The notes under the pieces are model-generated. The model saw only the letters and a list, made by a program, of their open reading frames with translations, searched no databases and was not told where the DNA came from. Position numbers and translations under genes: made by a program. Of a stretch of DNA of 64,000 bases, positions 8,728-17,980 are shown one piece after another. Position 1 is the first letter of the stretch. Every line of letters starts with the position of its first letter. The stretch is from Alicyclobacillus herbarius DSM 13609 (GTDB taxonomy: Bacteria > Bacillota > Bacilli > Alicyclobacillales > Alicyclobacillaceae): contig NZ_AUMH01000009.1 in NCBI RefSeq assembly GCF_000430585.1, positions 62,001-126,000 on the forward strand. The letters run 5' to 3'.

Positions 8728-11388
8728 TTATCCTTGAAGAACCCAGATCAGAGCCAAGATGGCGGCGTTCAGGCCCATCCCGTAGGCAACGTCCCACCAG
8801 CGTAAGGACACTTGACGGTAGTACGTCCGCCCCTGGGCCGTGCGTGCAGCCTCGCCGTGAAACCCGCGGGCTTCCATCGCCAGCGCCGACCGCTCGGCCA
8901 TTCGTACCGCCTGGCTCAACAGCGGCAGTGCATACACCGCCGGTCGGACCACCGCCAGCTTTGCCTCTCGCCCGCGCAGCTGACGAGCTTGGCGAAGGCG
9001 CGTCCATTCCGCCTGAAACAGCGGTAAATAGCGCATGCCCGCCAGCATGCCGTAGGAAAACTTGGGCGGTACGCGGAGATTTTGGCAGAACGCCGAGAAG
9101 GTCTCCGTGATGTCGACGCTCGACAACACATACACGCCGAGCCCCACCGCCGACAGCATGCGCAAGGCTAATACCACGCCATCCAAAAACCCCGGCCAGC
9201 TCAAGTGGTACCAGAGAATATCAAGCGTCGGCGTGCCAGGTGGCGCCTGCGCGTACGCGGCTTGGGTCCATACATAAAGGATGTAAAAGACCAGAAAAGG
9301 CGACATGCGCTTGACGACTTGCGTGGGCCGCAGTCTCGCGAGGCCCATCATCAGGGCCACGACCAAGGCAAACACCCCAATGCCCTGCGGGATCGAACGG
9401 ATGGCCATAACCAGGCAGACCGCGACCACTGAGCTCAACAGCTGCACCGCCGGGTTGATGCGGGCGGCCAAAGCGGTTCGACGTCGGGCATGCGAGCGTA
9501 CCGGCGCATCAAGTTCGTTCTCCAAAGGTGGAGACGCCACCGCTGTCAAGAACTCGCCTGCGAGAACCTCGGCCATTGGCTTGGGTCGGACGGAATATTC
9601 CGTCGTCGACTGGACTCTGACTGCATCGGTTCTCGTTTCTTCAACCGCGGCGTTGCCCTGCCCCAATTCCTCCGCCTGCAAAGGCAGCAGGTCGTCGACA
9701 AGGTGTGCCTTTTTCATCAGGTCGGGCCGAGCAAACAACTCCTCGGGCCGGCCCGAATAGAGCACGCCGCCTTCGGCTAAAACAATCACCTGCGTGGCCC
9801 ATTGCCGAACCAAATCCAAATCGTGCGTGGTCAGAACAATCGTCGCCCCAGACTGGTGCAATTCCGCAAGCCTCGTCATCAGGGCAGCCTGCGTCAACGC
9901 ATCCTGGCCAAACGTCGGTTCATCCAACAGGTATAACCGGTGCGGCTGCCGCAACATGGTGGCCACACTCAGCCGCCGTTTCTGCCCCTGGCTGAGTGAG
10001 AACGGGCTCTTCCGCTCCGTCCCGGCTAACCCAAACGCTCTCAGCAAGCCGCGCACTTCGTCTGGAATCTCCTCACCCACGACCCGGTTGGCCAGCTCAT
10101 CGGCTACCCGCTCGAAGATAAACTGGTACTCCGGGTTTTGGAAGCAGAACGCTGCTTCCTCGAGCAGTTTGCGCCGCGGCCAGTCTTGGAGACGGCGCCC
10201 AAAAACGGCGACCTCTCCCTGCGTCAGCTTGACCATTCCCAACATGGCCTGCAGGAGTGAAGACTTGCCCGATCCGTTCGGCCCCACAATCGCTGTGAAG
10301 CTTCCCTCGGGGATGGACACGTTCAGTCCGTCCCACACCGTGCGTCCGTCATAAGCGAGACGGCCACTGGAAATCGTCACCGCCATATTCCCGTGTGCTT
10401 CGTCCGTCCGCTCGTGCATACGTGTTGGTTCCGGCGCGCCCGCCCGCTCCTCCGTCCCAGTCCACTCCTGCGCCCGAGTCCGCCCCTGCGTGTGGGGGCG
10501 AATGCCGCTGACAGGGACATCCTTCCATGGCGGCGACTTCCACACAGGGACTATACCAACCTCCTGCATCCACCCCCACTCCGCCGACACCACTTCCAGT
10601 GTCGGGCCGCTGCGATGGATGCGTCCTGACGCATCCATCAGGACCACCTTGTCCATAAAGGGCAGGAGCGGATTGAACCGGTGTTCGATGATCAGGAGGG
10701 TTTGCCCCTGTTCATGCAGGCGCGCCAGCTCCAGAAACACCTGTCGACTGGCGAGCGGATCGAGATTCGCCGTCGGCTCGTCACAGATGAGCAGCTGGGG
10801 CTCCATCACCCAAGCGCAGGCCATCGCTAGCTTCTGCTTCATCCCGCCGGAAAAGTTCAGGTGGGGCGCTGCCAGCGGAACGTCCAGTCCGCGCTCGCGA
10901 AGCGCTTTCCGCACCCGCCCCGGCATCTCTGCGGGCGGGATAGACAAGTTCTCCAAGCCAAACGCCACTTCGTCGCCGACCTCAAGCATGCACAGCTGGG
11001 TCTCCGGGTCTTGAAACACCATGCCGACGCGGCCGGGCTCCGCCAACTGCGGATGGCGCCAGACATTGCCGCGCACCTCCGCCTCCACAGCGCCGGGCAC
11101 CAGCCCGGCCACTAGCAGGGCCAGCGTGCTCTTCCCAGACCCGCTCGGGCCGAGAAACAGAACCGATTCCCCCCGATTCAGATGGAAATCGACGTCCGAC
11201 AGGACAGGTGCGTCTGCTCCCGGATAGGTTAGGCTGACACCCTGGAGCGATACCAGGCAGTCGTCCCCCGCATGACGCGCGGGACGCTCCAAATCAGCCT
11301 TGTCTTCGCAAACGGTCGGCCCCTCGCGACTCGATGCTGCGGCAGGCGCCAGCTGCACCGCCACCCGCTCTGTCCCTTCGCCTTTCAT
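8728..11388 (-). CDS. Fused ECF transporter: two ATPase domains plus T subunit (YkoD-YkoC type)
   Basis: A single 886-residue chain. ABC domain 1 has Walker A GPSGSGKST (80-88), Q126, a degenerate signature FSGGMKQ (179-185) and Walker B CDEP (202-205). ABC domain 2 has Walker A GPNGSGKSS (369-377), Q417, signature LSQGQ (465-469) and Walker B LLDEP (487-491). From about residue 640 there is a polytopic EcfT (YkoC-like) domain with the coupling motif MEARG near the C-terminus. YkoD alone normally has both ATPase domains, and YkoC is a separate protein. The start overlaps the ykoE stop by 4 bases. With YkoE it should import hydroxymethylpyrimidine or thiamine under riboswitch control. The linkers at about 285-335 and 565-635 are low complexity. 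Confidence 0.9.
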   Translation of the reverse strand: MKGEGTERVAVQLAPAAASSREGPTVCEDKADLERPARHAGDDCLVSLQGVSLTYPGADAPVLSDVDFHLNRGESVLFLGPSGSGKSTLALLVAGLVPGAVEAEVRGNVWRHPQLAEPGRVGMVFQDPETQLCMLEVGDEVAFGLENLSIPPAEMPGRVRKALRERGLDVPLAAPHLNFSGGMKQKLAMACAWVMEPQLLICDEPTANLDPLASRQVFLELARLHEQGQTLLIIEHRFNPLLPFMDKVVLMDASGRIHRSGPTLEVVSAEWGWMQEVGIVPVWKSPPWKDVPVSGIRPHTQGRTRAQEWTGTEERAGAPEPTRMHERTDEAHGNMAVTISSGRLAYDGRTVWDGLNVSIPEGSFTAIVGPNGSGKSSLLQAMLGMVKLTQGEVAVFGRRLQDWPRRKLLEEAAFCFQNPEYQFIFERVADELANRVVGEEIPDEVRGLLRAFGLAGTERKSPFSLSQGQKRRLSVATMLRQPHRLYLLDEPTFGQDALTQAALMTRLAELHQSGATIVLTTHDLDLVRQWATQVIVLAEGGVLYSGRPEELFARPDLMKKAHLVDDLLPLQAEELGQGNAAVEETRTDAVRVQSTTEYSVRPKPMAEVLAGEFLTAVASPPLENELDAPVRSHARRRTALAARINPAVQLLSSVVAVCLVMAIRSIPQGIGVFALVVALMMGLARLRPTQVVKRMSPFLVFYILYVWTQAAYAQAPPGTPTLDILWYHLSWPGFLDGVVLALRMLSAVGLGVYVLSSVDITETFSAFCQNLRVPPKFSYGMLAGMRYLPLFQAEWTRLRQARQLRGREAKLAVVRPAVYALPLLSQAVRMAERSALAMEARGFHGEAARTAQGRTYYRQVSLRWWDVAYGMGLNAAILALIWVLQG

Positions 11389-11951
11389 GAGGACCGACGC
11401 ACCTGCCGGGCAATTTCATAGTTTTGCAGCGATCCCGTCCGGTACAGCGCATCGCCTATCCATTTGGGCAGTGCGCCTCCCAGCACCGCGCCGCTGAGCA
11501 TGGTGACAAGAACAAACCCGGCCAAGACCCCGTGGCTGTAGTGATTGGCTCCATATTGAAAATACGCCTGGACCGAGTAACCCAAGCCTGCGAGCGCTCC
11601 GGAAAGCATCATGATGCCCATGTTGTAGCGGCGCCAGCGGCCGAGCGCAAAGCCGATTTCGGCGCCCAACCCCTGGAGCACACCGGACAGTATTGCTCCC
11701 AGGCTATACGGGCTGCCAAAGACAAACTCAAAGGCGGCGCTGGCCACTTCTGATAACAGCGCGGCTCCGGGCCTACGGATGATATAAGGGACAAGTCCAG
11801 CCGCCAACCACCAGAGCCCGTTAAACGCCGCCTGCAGGACCGGATTCAGTCCTGTGGCCACAACCCCGAACAGCCAGTCCCATCCCATGTAGATGGCCCC
11901 GCAGACCGCGGATAGGACCACCGCAACAATGATGTCTCTGAGCTTCCACAC
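11385..11951 (-). CDS. ykoE: YkoE-type substrate-binding (S) component of a thiamine-precursor ECF transporter
   Basis: A 188-residue integral membrane protein with about five or six hydrophobic helices. FVFGSPYSLGAILSGVLQGL and RYNMGIMMLSG match the YkoE family, which binds hydroxymethylpyrimidine/thiamine and docks onto ECF modules. The start is GTG, with AAGGAG 12 bases upstream. It is the first gene after a TPP riboswitch and overlaps the fused ECF module gene. Substrate assignment rests on the riboswitch and family. Confidence 0.9.
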   Translation of the reverse strand: MWKLRDIIVAVVLSAVCGAIYMGWDWLFGVVATGLNPVLQAAFNGLWWLAAGLVPYIIRRPGAALLSEVASAAFEFVFGSPYSLGAILSGVLQGLGAEIGFALGRWRRYNMGIMMLSGALAGLGYSVQAYFQYGANHYSHGVLAGFVLVTMLSGAVLGGALPKWIGDALYRTGSLQNYEIARQVRRSS

Positions 11952-12036
11952 GTTCTTATTCCACTCCTTCCTGAATCAACGCAAATGAGAATGACTGGCA
12001 CCGAACTCGCGGGCTGCGTGAACCGCGCCGAGGAAC

Positions 12037-12080
12037 GAAAAACCACCTCAAGCACACGCACAGCGTGACCTCGAGGTGGT
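12037..12080 (-). terminator. Riboswitch-controlled terminator before ykoE
   Basis: On the minus strand, ACCACCTCGAG pairs with CTTGAGGTGGT (11 pairs including one G-U), followed by TTTTTC. It lies between the TPP aptamer and ykoE, as expected for control by premature termination. Confidence 0.85.
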
Positions 12081-12103
12081 CGTCATCATCGTTTACCGAA
12101 CGG

Positions 12104-12188
12104 CACTTCCTCACGCTGGCATTATCCAGATCGAGTCCCCAGGGTTAACGGTCTCCCGTTTCTCAGCCATACTGGCACCCCTAGCGCC
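12104..12188 (-). promoter_or_regulatory. TPP (THI-box) riboswitch
   Basis: Read on the minus strand, the conserved elements occur in order: CTAGGGGTGCC, GGCTGAGA, ACCGTTAACCCT, GATCTGGATAATGCCAGCG and GTGAGGAAGT. These are the hallmark aptamer segments of the thiamine diphosphate riboswitch. With the downstream terminator, thiamine diphosphate binding should shut off ykoE and the ECF module gene. Confidence 0.97.
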
Positions 12189-12207
12189 ATCTATTCAGTT
12201 CCCCTTC

Positions 12208-12236
12208 AATCTAGCACGGGTTGCGTGCGTTGTAAA
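12208..12236 (-). promoter_or_regulatory. SigA-type promoter for the riboswitch-ykoE transcript
   Basis: Minus-strand -35 TTTACA (12231-12236), 17-base spacer, -10 TAGATT (12208-12213). It places the transcript start just before the THI box. Confidence 0.65.
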
Positions 12237-12273
12237 TCTCCGCTTCCGACAAACGCCCGTCGAAGACTTATTC

Positions 12274-13245
12274 TTACCTCGCCCGCTTGGCTAAGACCTG
12301 CAGGACATCGTCCGGATGGATTCCGGCTGCCTTCCAGAGCGCGAACAGGTGGTATAACGCATCAGCACTCTCCGCCGCCAGCTCCGCCTGCCCCGCGGAT
12401 AGGGGGGTATCGTCAACACTCACATCCACACCATTTGTCCCCGCAGCCGGAGACGTGCCGCGACCTCCGGTATTCCCGACGGCATTCTTGGCCGCCAGAA
12501 CCACCTCCACCCCTTCCTCGCCGAACTTCTTGGCCACCTTGTCGATGCCTTGATTGAACAAATACGAGGTGTACGATCCGTTCGGACGCTCGCGCCACCG
12601 CTCCTCCATCGTTTGCCAAAGCCGCGTCAACACAGACCAGTCCGGCGGCGCGGTACGCGGCTCCGTCACGACGCCGCCTGCGCCCGCCTGCGCCTCGACC
12701 TGGGAGGTCGGGCTGGACGCGACTTGCGGTCCGGAAGTGGACGTCGAACCGGACGTGGATGGCGGGTCGAACGTGGATATCAGGTCGGATGCGGAGGTCG
12801 CGCCGGGTACCACTGTCCATCCGGAGGCGAGTGTACAACCGGACGCGGCGAGTGGTGCGTCCGACGGTTCCCTGCTATCTTTCGGTAAATGGCGCAGTAT
12901 GCGCCGGTAGAAACAACTCGGGGCGCCGGTGTGACACGCGGGGCCGGCAGCCTCGACCCGGTAGAGCACCGTGTCGGCGTCGCAGTCCAGCCACACCTCC
13001 TGCACCCGCTGCACGTTTCCTGAGGTGGCCCCTTTTTGCCAAAACTCTTGCCGCGAGCGACTCCAAAACCAGGCGTATCCCGTGTCCAAGGTCCGCTTCA
13101 ACGCTTCCCGGTTTGCATAAGCCACCATCAGCACTTGATCGTCATGGGCGTCCTGCACGACCACCGGAACCAAGCCGGTCTGGCTGTCGTAACGCACGGC
13201 CTCGAGCGCCACCGTCTCCCTCACGAGGCGTTCGCCTGCGTCCAT
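12274..13245 (-). CDS. hisI: Bifunctional PR-AMP cyclohydrolase / PR-ATP pyrophosphohydrolase HisIE
   Basis: 323 residues, against about 210 for typical HisIE. The HisI domain (about 10-120) keeps the metal residues of WLDCDAD (85-91) and the zinc cysteines C104 and C111. The HisE domain (about 202-323) keeps [13 protein letters not shown] and [13 protein letters not shown]. Between them is an 80-residue Ser/Thr/Pro/Gly-rich linker (about 122-201), and a second, Gly/Asp-rich insertion of about 30 residues (254-285) splits the HisE core. It is last in the his operon and overlaps hisF by 25 bases. It catalyses steps 2 and 3 of histidine synthesis. The extra segments are read through in frame, so function is probably kept. 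Confidence 0.93.
   Translation of the reverse strand: MDAGERLVRETVALEAVRYDSQTGLVPVVVQDAHDDQVLMVAYANREALKRTLDTGYAWFWSRSRQEFWQKGATSGNVQRVQEVWLDCDADTVLYRVEAAGPACHTGAPSCFYRRILRHLPKDSREPSDAPLAASGCTLASGWTVVPGATSASDLISTFDPPSTSGSTSTSGPQVASSPTSQVEAQAGAGGVVTEPRTAPPDWSVLTRLWQTMEERWRERPNGSYTSYLFNQGIDKVAKKFGEEGVEVVLAAKNAVGNTGGRGTSPAAGTNGVDVSVDDTPLSAGQAELAAESADALYHLFALWKAAGIHPDDVLQVLAKRAR
12643..12882 (-). repeat. Degenerate short repeats encoding the HisIE linker
   Basis: Recurring units such as GGACGTGGATG, GAACGTGGATA and GGATGCGGAGG, roughly 18-20 bases apart on the plus strand, cover the middle of this stretch. They suggest the linker grew by repeat expansion. The copies are imperfect. Confidence 0.5.
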
Positions 13246-14003
13246 CGCACCGGCACCCCTTTCTGCCGCAGGTAAGCCTTCACCTGACCGATGGACGTCT
13301 CGGCAAAGTGGAACACGCTGGCGGCCAACGCCGCGTCCGCCTTGCCCTCGGTCAAAACGGTGTAAAAGTGCTCCAGCTTCCCCGCGCCACCGCTGGCGAT
13401 GACCGGGACAGGCACCGACTCCGAAATCATCCGCGTGAGCTCCAGGTCGTATCCCTCTCGGGTGCCGTCCTGCCGAAAGCTGGTCAAGAGGATTTCGCCA
13501 GCCCCCAGACTGGCGGCCCGGCGGGCCCAGTCGACCGCGTCGATGCCGGTGCCTTTGCGGCCACTGGCGACCATGACCTCATATCCGGCCGTGGTTGGAT
13601 GCAGGTTGGCGTCAATGGCCACGACGATGCACTGCTCCCCAAAACGCCGCGACGCTTCCCGAATCAGGTTCGGATTGCGCACGGCGCCGGTGTTTATCGA
13701 GACCTTGTCCGCACCGGCGAGGAGCAGCGAGCGCACGTCGTCCACCGTCGACACTCCACCCCCGACCGTCAGCGGGATATTAACCCGGCGGGCCACCTCG
13801 GCCACCACCTGGCGCATCGCCAGCCGCCCCTCCTGCGAGGCGGAGATGTCGAGCAAGACCAGTTCGTCCGCACCCTCGTGGCAATACAGTTCCGCGAGTT
13901 CGACCGGATCGCCCGCATCGCGCCGATTCTGCAAAAATCCTACGTGTTTGACCACCCGGCCGTCGAGAACGTCGAAACAGGGAATGATTCGTTTTGTCAG
14001 CAT
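13221..14003 (-). CDS. hisF: Imidazole glycerol phosphate synthase cyclase subunit HisF
   Basis: A 260-residue TIM-barrel protein. The start [12 protein letters not shown] has a GAGGGGGAA site upstream. The catalytic aspartates correspond to D11 in PCFDV and D130 in VAIDAN, with VGGGV and ASGGAGK at the phosphate sites. It uses ammonia delivered by HisH to form IGP and AICAR. The normally conserved CLD is CFD here. It overlaps hisA by 7 bases and hisIE by 25. Confidence 0.97.
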   Translation of the reverse strand: MLTKRIIPCFDVLDGRVVKHVGFLQNRRDAGDPVELAELYCHEGADELVLLDISASQEGRLAMRQVVAEVARRVNIPLTVGGGVSTVDDVRSLLLAGADKVSINTGAVRNPNLIREASRRFGEQCIVVAIDANLHPTTAGYEVMVASGRKGTGIDAVDWARRAASLGAGEILLTSFRQDGTREGYDLELTRMISESVPVPVIASGGAGKLEHFYTVLTEGKADAALAASVFHFAETSIGQVKAYLRQKGVPVRWTQANAS

Positions 14004-14782
14004 CTGCCGTTCCCCCTCTGCGTGCAGGTCCGCAGTTCGGCCAACGCGGTTTGGAGATTGAGCGTTCCATCGTACAGGGACCGTCCCGCAATCGCTCCAG
14101 CCAGCCCGGCGTTCTGGGCGGCCAAGACATCGCTCACATCCCGAATCCCCCCGGAAGCAATGCAGGCCAGTCCACTCTCCGCCTGAATCCCCGCCGCCAG
14201 CTCGAGATTGGCGCCCTGGAGCGTCCCGTCGCGACGGACGTCCGTCACCAGCGCGTGGCGCACACCCACCGCGGCCAGCCGCCGCGCCACTTCCACCAAC
14301 GGCACGTCCGTCTGCTCCACCCAGCCCTTGACCGCCAACTGCCCGTCGCGACCGTCCAGACCGACAACCAGCGATTCCCCGCCATAGATGCGGACCATTC
14401 GTTCCACCCACGCCGTATCGAGAGCAGCCGTGCCGATGATGCAGCGAGTCGCGCCCGCTTCGAGCCACGCGGCCAAGGCGCGTTCGTCGCGAATCCCACC
14501 CCCGACCTGGACCCGCGCCCCGACTTCGCCGGCCGCCTGCAGGACGCCGAGAATCGCTTGACGGTTGACTGCGGCTCCCGACTTCGCCGCATCCAGGTCG
14601 ACCACATGCAAAAAGTTGGCACCTGCCTGCAGCCAACGTTCCGCCATTTCGCGCGGACTCTTCCCATAGACGGTGGAAGATTCATAGTCTCCCTGCAGCA
14701 AGCGGACGCACTGTCCATCGTGGACGTCAATCGCCGGATAGAGGATAAACGCCTGTACCCCATCACCGGGCACCGCGTCCAC
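13997..14782 (-). CDS. hisA: ProFAR isomerase HisA
   Basis: About 261 residues, a (beta/alpha)8 isomerase for step 4 of histidine synthesis. [15 protein letters not shown] at the N-terminus and VGGGIR with ASGGIR in the phosphate sites are typical. The start is GTG, either 14782 (after TAGGGG) or 14773, inside the end of hisH. Confidence 0.96.
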   Translation of the reverse strand: MDAVPGDGVQAFILYPAIDVHDGQCVRLLQGDYESSTVYGKSPREMAERWLQAGANFLHVVDLDAAKSGAAVNRQAILGVLQAAGEVGARVQVGGGIRDERALAAWLEAGATRCIIGTAALDTAWVERMVRIYGGESLVVGLDGRDGQLAVKGWVEQTDVPLVEVARRLAAVGVRHALVTDVRRDGTLQGANLELAAGIQAESGLACIASGGIRDVSDVLAAQNAGLAGAIAGRSLYDGTLNLQTALAELRTCTQRGNGRC

Positions 14783-15422
14783 CCCCTACCGTGGCCAGCT
14801 CGCACAAGTGGACAAAATTCATGAGAATCCGCTCCCCAACCGGGCCGCTCTTCTCGGGGTGAAATTGGGCACCAAAGACGTTGCCGCGGGCGATGACCGC
14901 CGGCACCAGAGCCTCTCCATACTGACTGACGGCAATGGCGTCCTCCGCGTTTGTCAAGCGGGCGTAATAGGAATGGACGAAGTAGACAAAGTCGCCCACG
15001 GACACCCCGGCGAGCAGGGGGTGCTCAGCCACTCGCGTCAGGTCGTTCCAGCCCATGTGCGGAACCTTCAGTCCCGGACCGAAACGCACGACTTCCCCTG
15101 GAATCAGGCCAAGCCCCACATGCCGACCGTGCTCCTCGCTGATGGAGAGGAGCATCTGCATCCCCAGACAAATCCCGAACAGCGGGGTCTCGTTACGGAC
15201 AACTTCCCGGACGACGGTCAGGAGCCCGCGCGCGCGCAGCTGAAACATCGCATCCGAAAACGCGCCCACGCCCGGCAAAATAACGCCGCGAATCGGAAAC
15301 TTTCGATTGGCCTCGTACCACGCGTCAGCATTGCCCACCAGCACCGTCTCCGCGCCCGCGCGTGCGAATCCACTCTGCACACTCGACAGATTGCCAATCC
15401 CTAAATCAAATACGGCAATCAT
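14763..15422 (-). CDS. hisH: Imidazole glycerol phosphate synthase glutaminase subunit HisH
   Basis: 219 residues, a class I glutamine amidotransferase. The nucleophile is in GICLGMQ and the catalytic His-Glu pair is in QFHPEKSG. It supplies ammonia to HisF. The start overlaps the hisB stop by 4 bases, and its 3' end overlaps the hisA start by 20. Confidence 0.97.
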   Translation of the reverse strand: MIAVFDLGIGNLSSVQSGFARAGAETVLVGNADAWYEANRKFPIRGVILPGVGAFSDAMFQLRARGLLTVVREVVRNETPLFGICLGMQMLLSISEEHGRHVGLGLIPGEVVRFGPGLKVPHMGWNDLTRVAEHPLLAGVSVGDFVYFVHSYYARLTNAEDAIAVSQYGEALVPAVIARGNVFGAQFHPEKSGPVGERILMNFVHLCELATVGGGRGAR

Positions 15423-16021
15423 TCGAGCACCCCCTTGCTGCTCGGTATACGCTCGCCGTCTTCCTCCACCGCGAGGCGCAGTGCCGCCGCCGTCGCCTTA
15501 AACAAGGCCTCGACCATGTGATGGCTGTTTTCCCCATACAAAACCGCCAGGTGCAACGCCATGCGTGCCTCATTGGCAAACGACTTGAAAAACTCGGCCA
15601 CCAATTCCGTGGGAAAAGAACCAATCCGCTCAGTCGGAATGTCCGCCTGGAGCACAAACGCAGGGCGCCCTGAGAGGTCAATCACCGCCCTGGCCAACGT
15701 CTCGTCCATCGGGGTGTGCCGCTCTCCGTAGCGACGGATGCCCCGCTTGTCGCCGAGCGCCGCATGCACGGCTTTCCCTAAGCAGAGCCCGATATCCTCG
15801 ACCAGGTGGTGGTCATCGACGTCTACGTCCCCGTCTGCCTGGATACGCAGGTCGAAACGTCCGTGAACCGCGAACAAATGAAGCATGTGCCGCAAAAACG
15901 GGACTGGAAAGTCAAGATCGGCTTGTCCGCTCCCGCGCAGGTTGAGGTGAAGGTCAATCTGTGTCTCTCCCGTTTTCCGCTCCACTCGCGCCGTAAACGT
16001 CGGCTTCCCCAGGTCTGCCAA
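15419..16021 (-). CDS. hisB: Imidazoleglycerol-phosphate dehydratase HisB
   Basis: About 200 residues, step 6 of the pathway. The metal-binding DDHHLVEDIG and ENSHHMVEA repeats are intact. Possible starts are TTG at 16036 or TTG at 16021; the second is preferred because GGAGG lies 8 bases upstream. Either way the coding start lies inside hisD, with a 68-base overlap. Confidence 0.94.
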   Translation of the reverse strand: MADLGKPTFTARVERKTGETQIDLHLNLRGSGQADLDFPVPFLRHMLHLFAVHGRFDLRIQADGDVDVDDHHLVEDIGLCLGKAVHAALGDKRGIRRYGERHTPMDETLARAVIDLSGRPAFVLQADIPTERIGSFPTELVAEFFKSFANEARMALHLAVLYGENSHHMVEALFKATAAALRLAVEEDGERIPSSKGVLE

Positions 16022-17333
16022 CTTTTTCGCCTCCAACTTCGGACTTTACCTCTAAATTTCGCGCCAGGACTGCCCGGGCATGTGCCTCCAGTCCCTCGCA
16101 CCGCGCCAACTGAACAATGTGAGACCGATGCTTGGCCAACGTTTGCTCGCTGTATTCCACGCTCGTCATGCGGCGCAAAAAGTCGTGTACGCCCAATCCG
16201 GATTGGAATCGGGCGCTGCCATGGGTCGGCAGCACATGGTTGCTGCCCGCATAATAGTCCCCAACCGGCTCGGGTGACCAAGGCCCAACAAACACCGCGC
16301 CCGCTGTACGCACTCGCGGCAACCAGTCCGATGCATTGGCCACCAGCAGTTCCAGGTGCTCGGGAGCCGCCTGGTTGACGATATCCAGTGCTTCCGTAAC
16401 ATCACGTGCCAAGACGATGCTTCCCCATTCAGCGAGCGCCCGTTCCGCCTCCGCGCGCCTTGGCAGCGTCTCGAGCTGCCGGATTAAGGCCCCTTCCACC
16501 GCGTCAGCCAGCGAGTCGGCGCCCGCGAGAATACAGACCGCGCCCGCGTCCGGATCGTGCTCGGCCTGAGCCAGCAAATCGGCGGCGATGAATTCGGGGT
16601 TGGCCGTCTCGTCCGCAACCACGAACACTTCGCTCGGCCCTGCCACACTATCGATGCCGACATCCCCAACGACGGCCCGCTTCGCCAAAGCCACGTACCG
16701 GTTCCCCGGGCCGACAATCTTATCGACCCGTGGGACGCTCTTCGTGCCATAGGCGAACGCGGCGATGGCCTGGGCACCACCCACGCGATAGACCTCATCC
16801 ACGCCAAGGAGAGCGGCCGCCGCCAGGACCAGCGGATGCGGCCAACCCGTGTCACCAAACGGAGGCGAGGCCAAGGCAATCTCTTCGACACCAGCGACCT
16901 GAGCCGGAATGACATCCATCAACACGGTCGACGGATAGGCAGCACGGCCCCCGGGCGCGTATACCCCGACGCGCCGCAAGGGTCGCCAATGCATGCCCAG
17001 CCGGTCGCCGTCGCCGCTGGTCCACCATACCTCTGTCGGCCGTTGCGCCGCGTGGAAAGCGCGGATGCGGTCCGCCGCCGCGCTCAGCGCTTCGCGCATG
17101 GACGCATCTAGGGTCGCCAACGCGCCACTCAAAACGGTCTGGGGTACGCGAAGCGGCCAGGCATCCGAGACCGCTTCCGAACGGCCATCAAATTGGGCGG
17201 TGAAGTGCCGCAACGCGTCATCCCCGTCCCTTTGCACGGCCGCGAGGATTTGCTTCACACCCTGTTCACCGTCAAGCGCCGAAATTTCCCGCCGCCATGA
17301 CCACTCGCTTGCGCGGCAGCGCCGGATTTTCAC
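15954..17333 (-). CDS. hisD: Histidinol dehydrogenase HisD
   Basis: 459 residues, a zinc- and NAD-dependent enzyme for the last two steps of histidine synthesis. The family segments GPSEVFVVADE, LLAQAEHDP and NHVLPTHGSARF are present. GTG start with AAGGAGG 8 bases upstream, overlapping the hisG stop by 4. A charged C-terminal tail of about 20 residues runs into hisB. Confidence 0.96.
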   Translation of the reverse strand: MKIRRCRASEWSWRREISALDGEQGVKQILAAVQRDGDDALRHFTAQFDGRSEAVSDAWPLRVPQTVLSGALATLDASMREALSAAADRIRAFHAAQRPTEVWWTSGDGDRLGMHWRPLRRVGVYAPGGRAAYPSTVLMDVIPAQVAGVEEIALASPPFGDTGWPHPLVLAAAALLGVDEVYRVGGAQAIAAFAYGTKSVPRVDKIVGPGNRYVALAKRAVVGDVGIDSVAGPSEVFVVADETANPEFIAADLLAQAEHDPDAGAVCILAGADSLADAVEGALIRQLETLPRRAEAERALAEWGSIVLARDVTEALDIVNQAAPEHLELLVANASDWLPRVRTAGAVFVGPWSPEPVGDYYAGSNHVLPTHGSARFQSGLGVHDFLRRMTSVEYSEQTLAKHRSHIVQLARCEGLEAHARAVLARNLEVKSEVGGEKVGRPGEADVYGASGAENGRDTD

Positions 17334-17980
17334 GCCTCTCGCCTCCTTCGCACCGCTTCCGCCAACTCCCCGGCCACCTTGCGGATGGCTTCATTCTGCA
17401 GGTGATAACTAGATCGGTTCGCAATCAGCCGGGCGGAAACCTCGGATACCGAATCGAATACTTTCAATCCGTTAGCCGCCAGTGTGGCACCGGTCTGCAC
17501 CAGGTCGAAGATGCGGTCGGTAAGGCCAATCACCGCCGCCAGTTCAATGGAACCGCTTAACGGTACAATCTCCACGGCCGATCCGTGTGCACGAAAGTAC
17601 TGGTCTGCCAGCCGCGGATACTTCGTTGCCACGCGGCGGGCCGGGCGCTGTTCATCCTCCGGACGCCCCGCTACGCAAAGTCGGCAGCGAGCACACTCCA
17701 GGTCCACCAACTCGCTGACGTGGCAGGGTTCTTCCATGAGGATGTCTTTTCCGACAACCCCTAAATCCGCCACCCCGTACTGGACGTACGTCGGCACATC
17801 GACCGGCTTGGCCAGCAAGTAACGCAGCCGCGGGACGAAAAAACGGGACGCGTCCACCGGGACGTCAAACACAAGGGCTCGGCTCTCATCCAAATCGGTC
17901 GGGAGCGGCAACCCAGCCTCCTTCAAAAGCGGCCACACATCATCCGTCGTCCGGCCCTTTGCCAAAGCAATCGTCAGCAC
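17330..17980 (-). CDS. hisG: ATP phosphoribosyltransferase catalytic subunit HisG (short form)
   Basis: 216 residues, lacking the C-terminal regulatory domain, so it needs HisZ. LTIALAKGR at the N-terminus and the PRPP loop VQTGATLAANGL are characteristic. It catalyses the committed step of histidine synthesis and overlaps hisD by 4 and hisZ by 7 bases. Confidence 0.96.
   Translation of the reverse strand: MLTIALAKGRTTDDVWPLLKEAGLPLPTDLDESRALVFDVPVDASRFFVPRLRYLLAKPVDVPTYVQYGVADLGVVGKDILMEEPCHVSELVDLECARCRLCVAGRPEDEQRPARRVATKYPRLADQYFRAHGSAVEIVPLSGSIELAAVIGLTDRIFDLVQTGATLAANGLKVFDSVSEVSARLIANRSSYHLQNEAIRKVAGELAEAVRRRREA

Noticed and set aside
12391-12486. A frameshift or pseudogene in hisI
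   Set aside because: The frame is open throughout and the conserved HisE residues occur on both sides of the insertion.
12759-14186. A 475-codon frame on the plus strand across hisI/hisF/hisA
   Set aside because: It lies antisense to well-defined his genes and has no recognisable domain or ribosome binding site.
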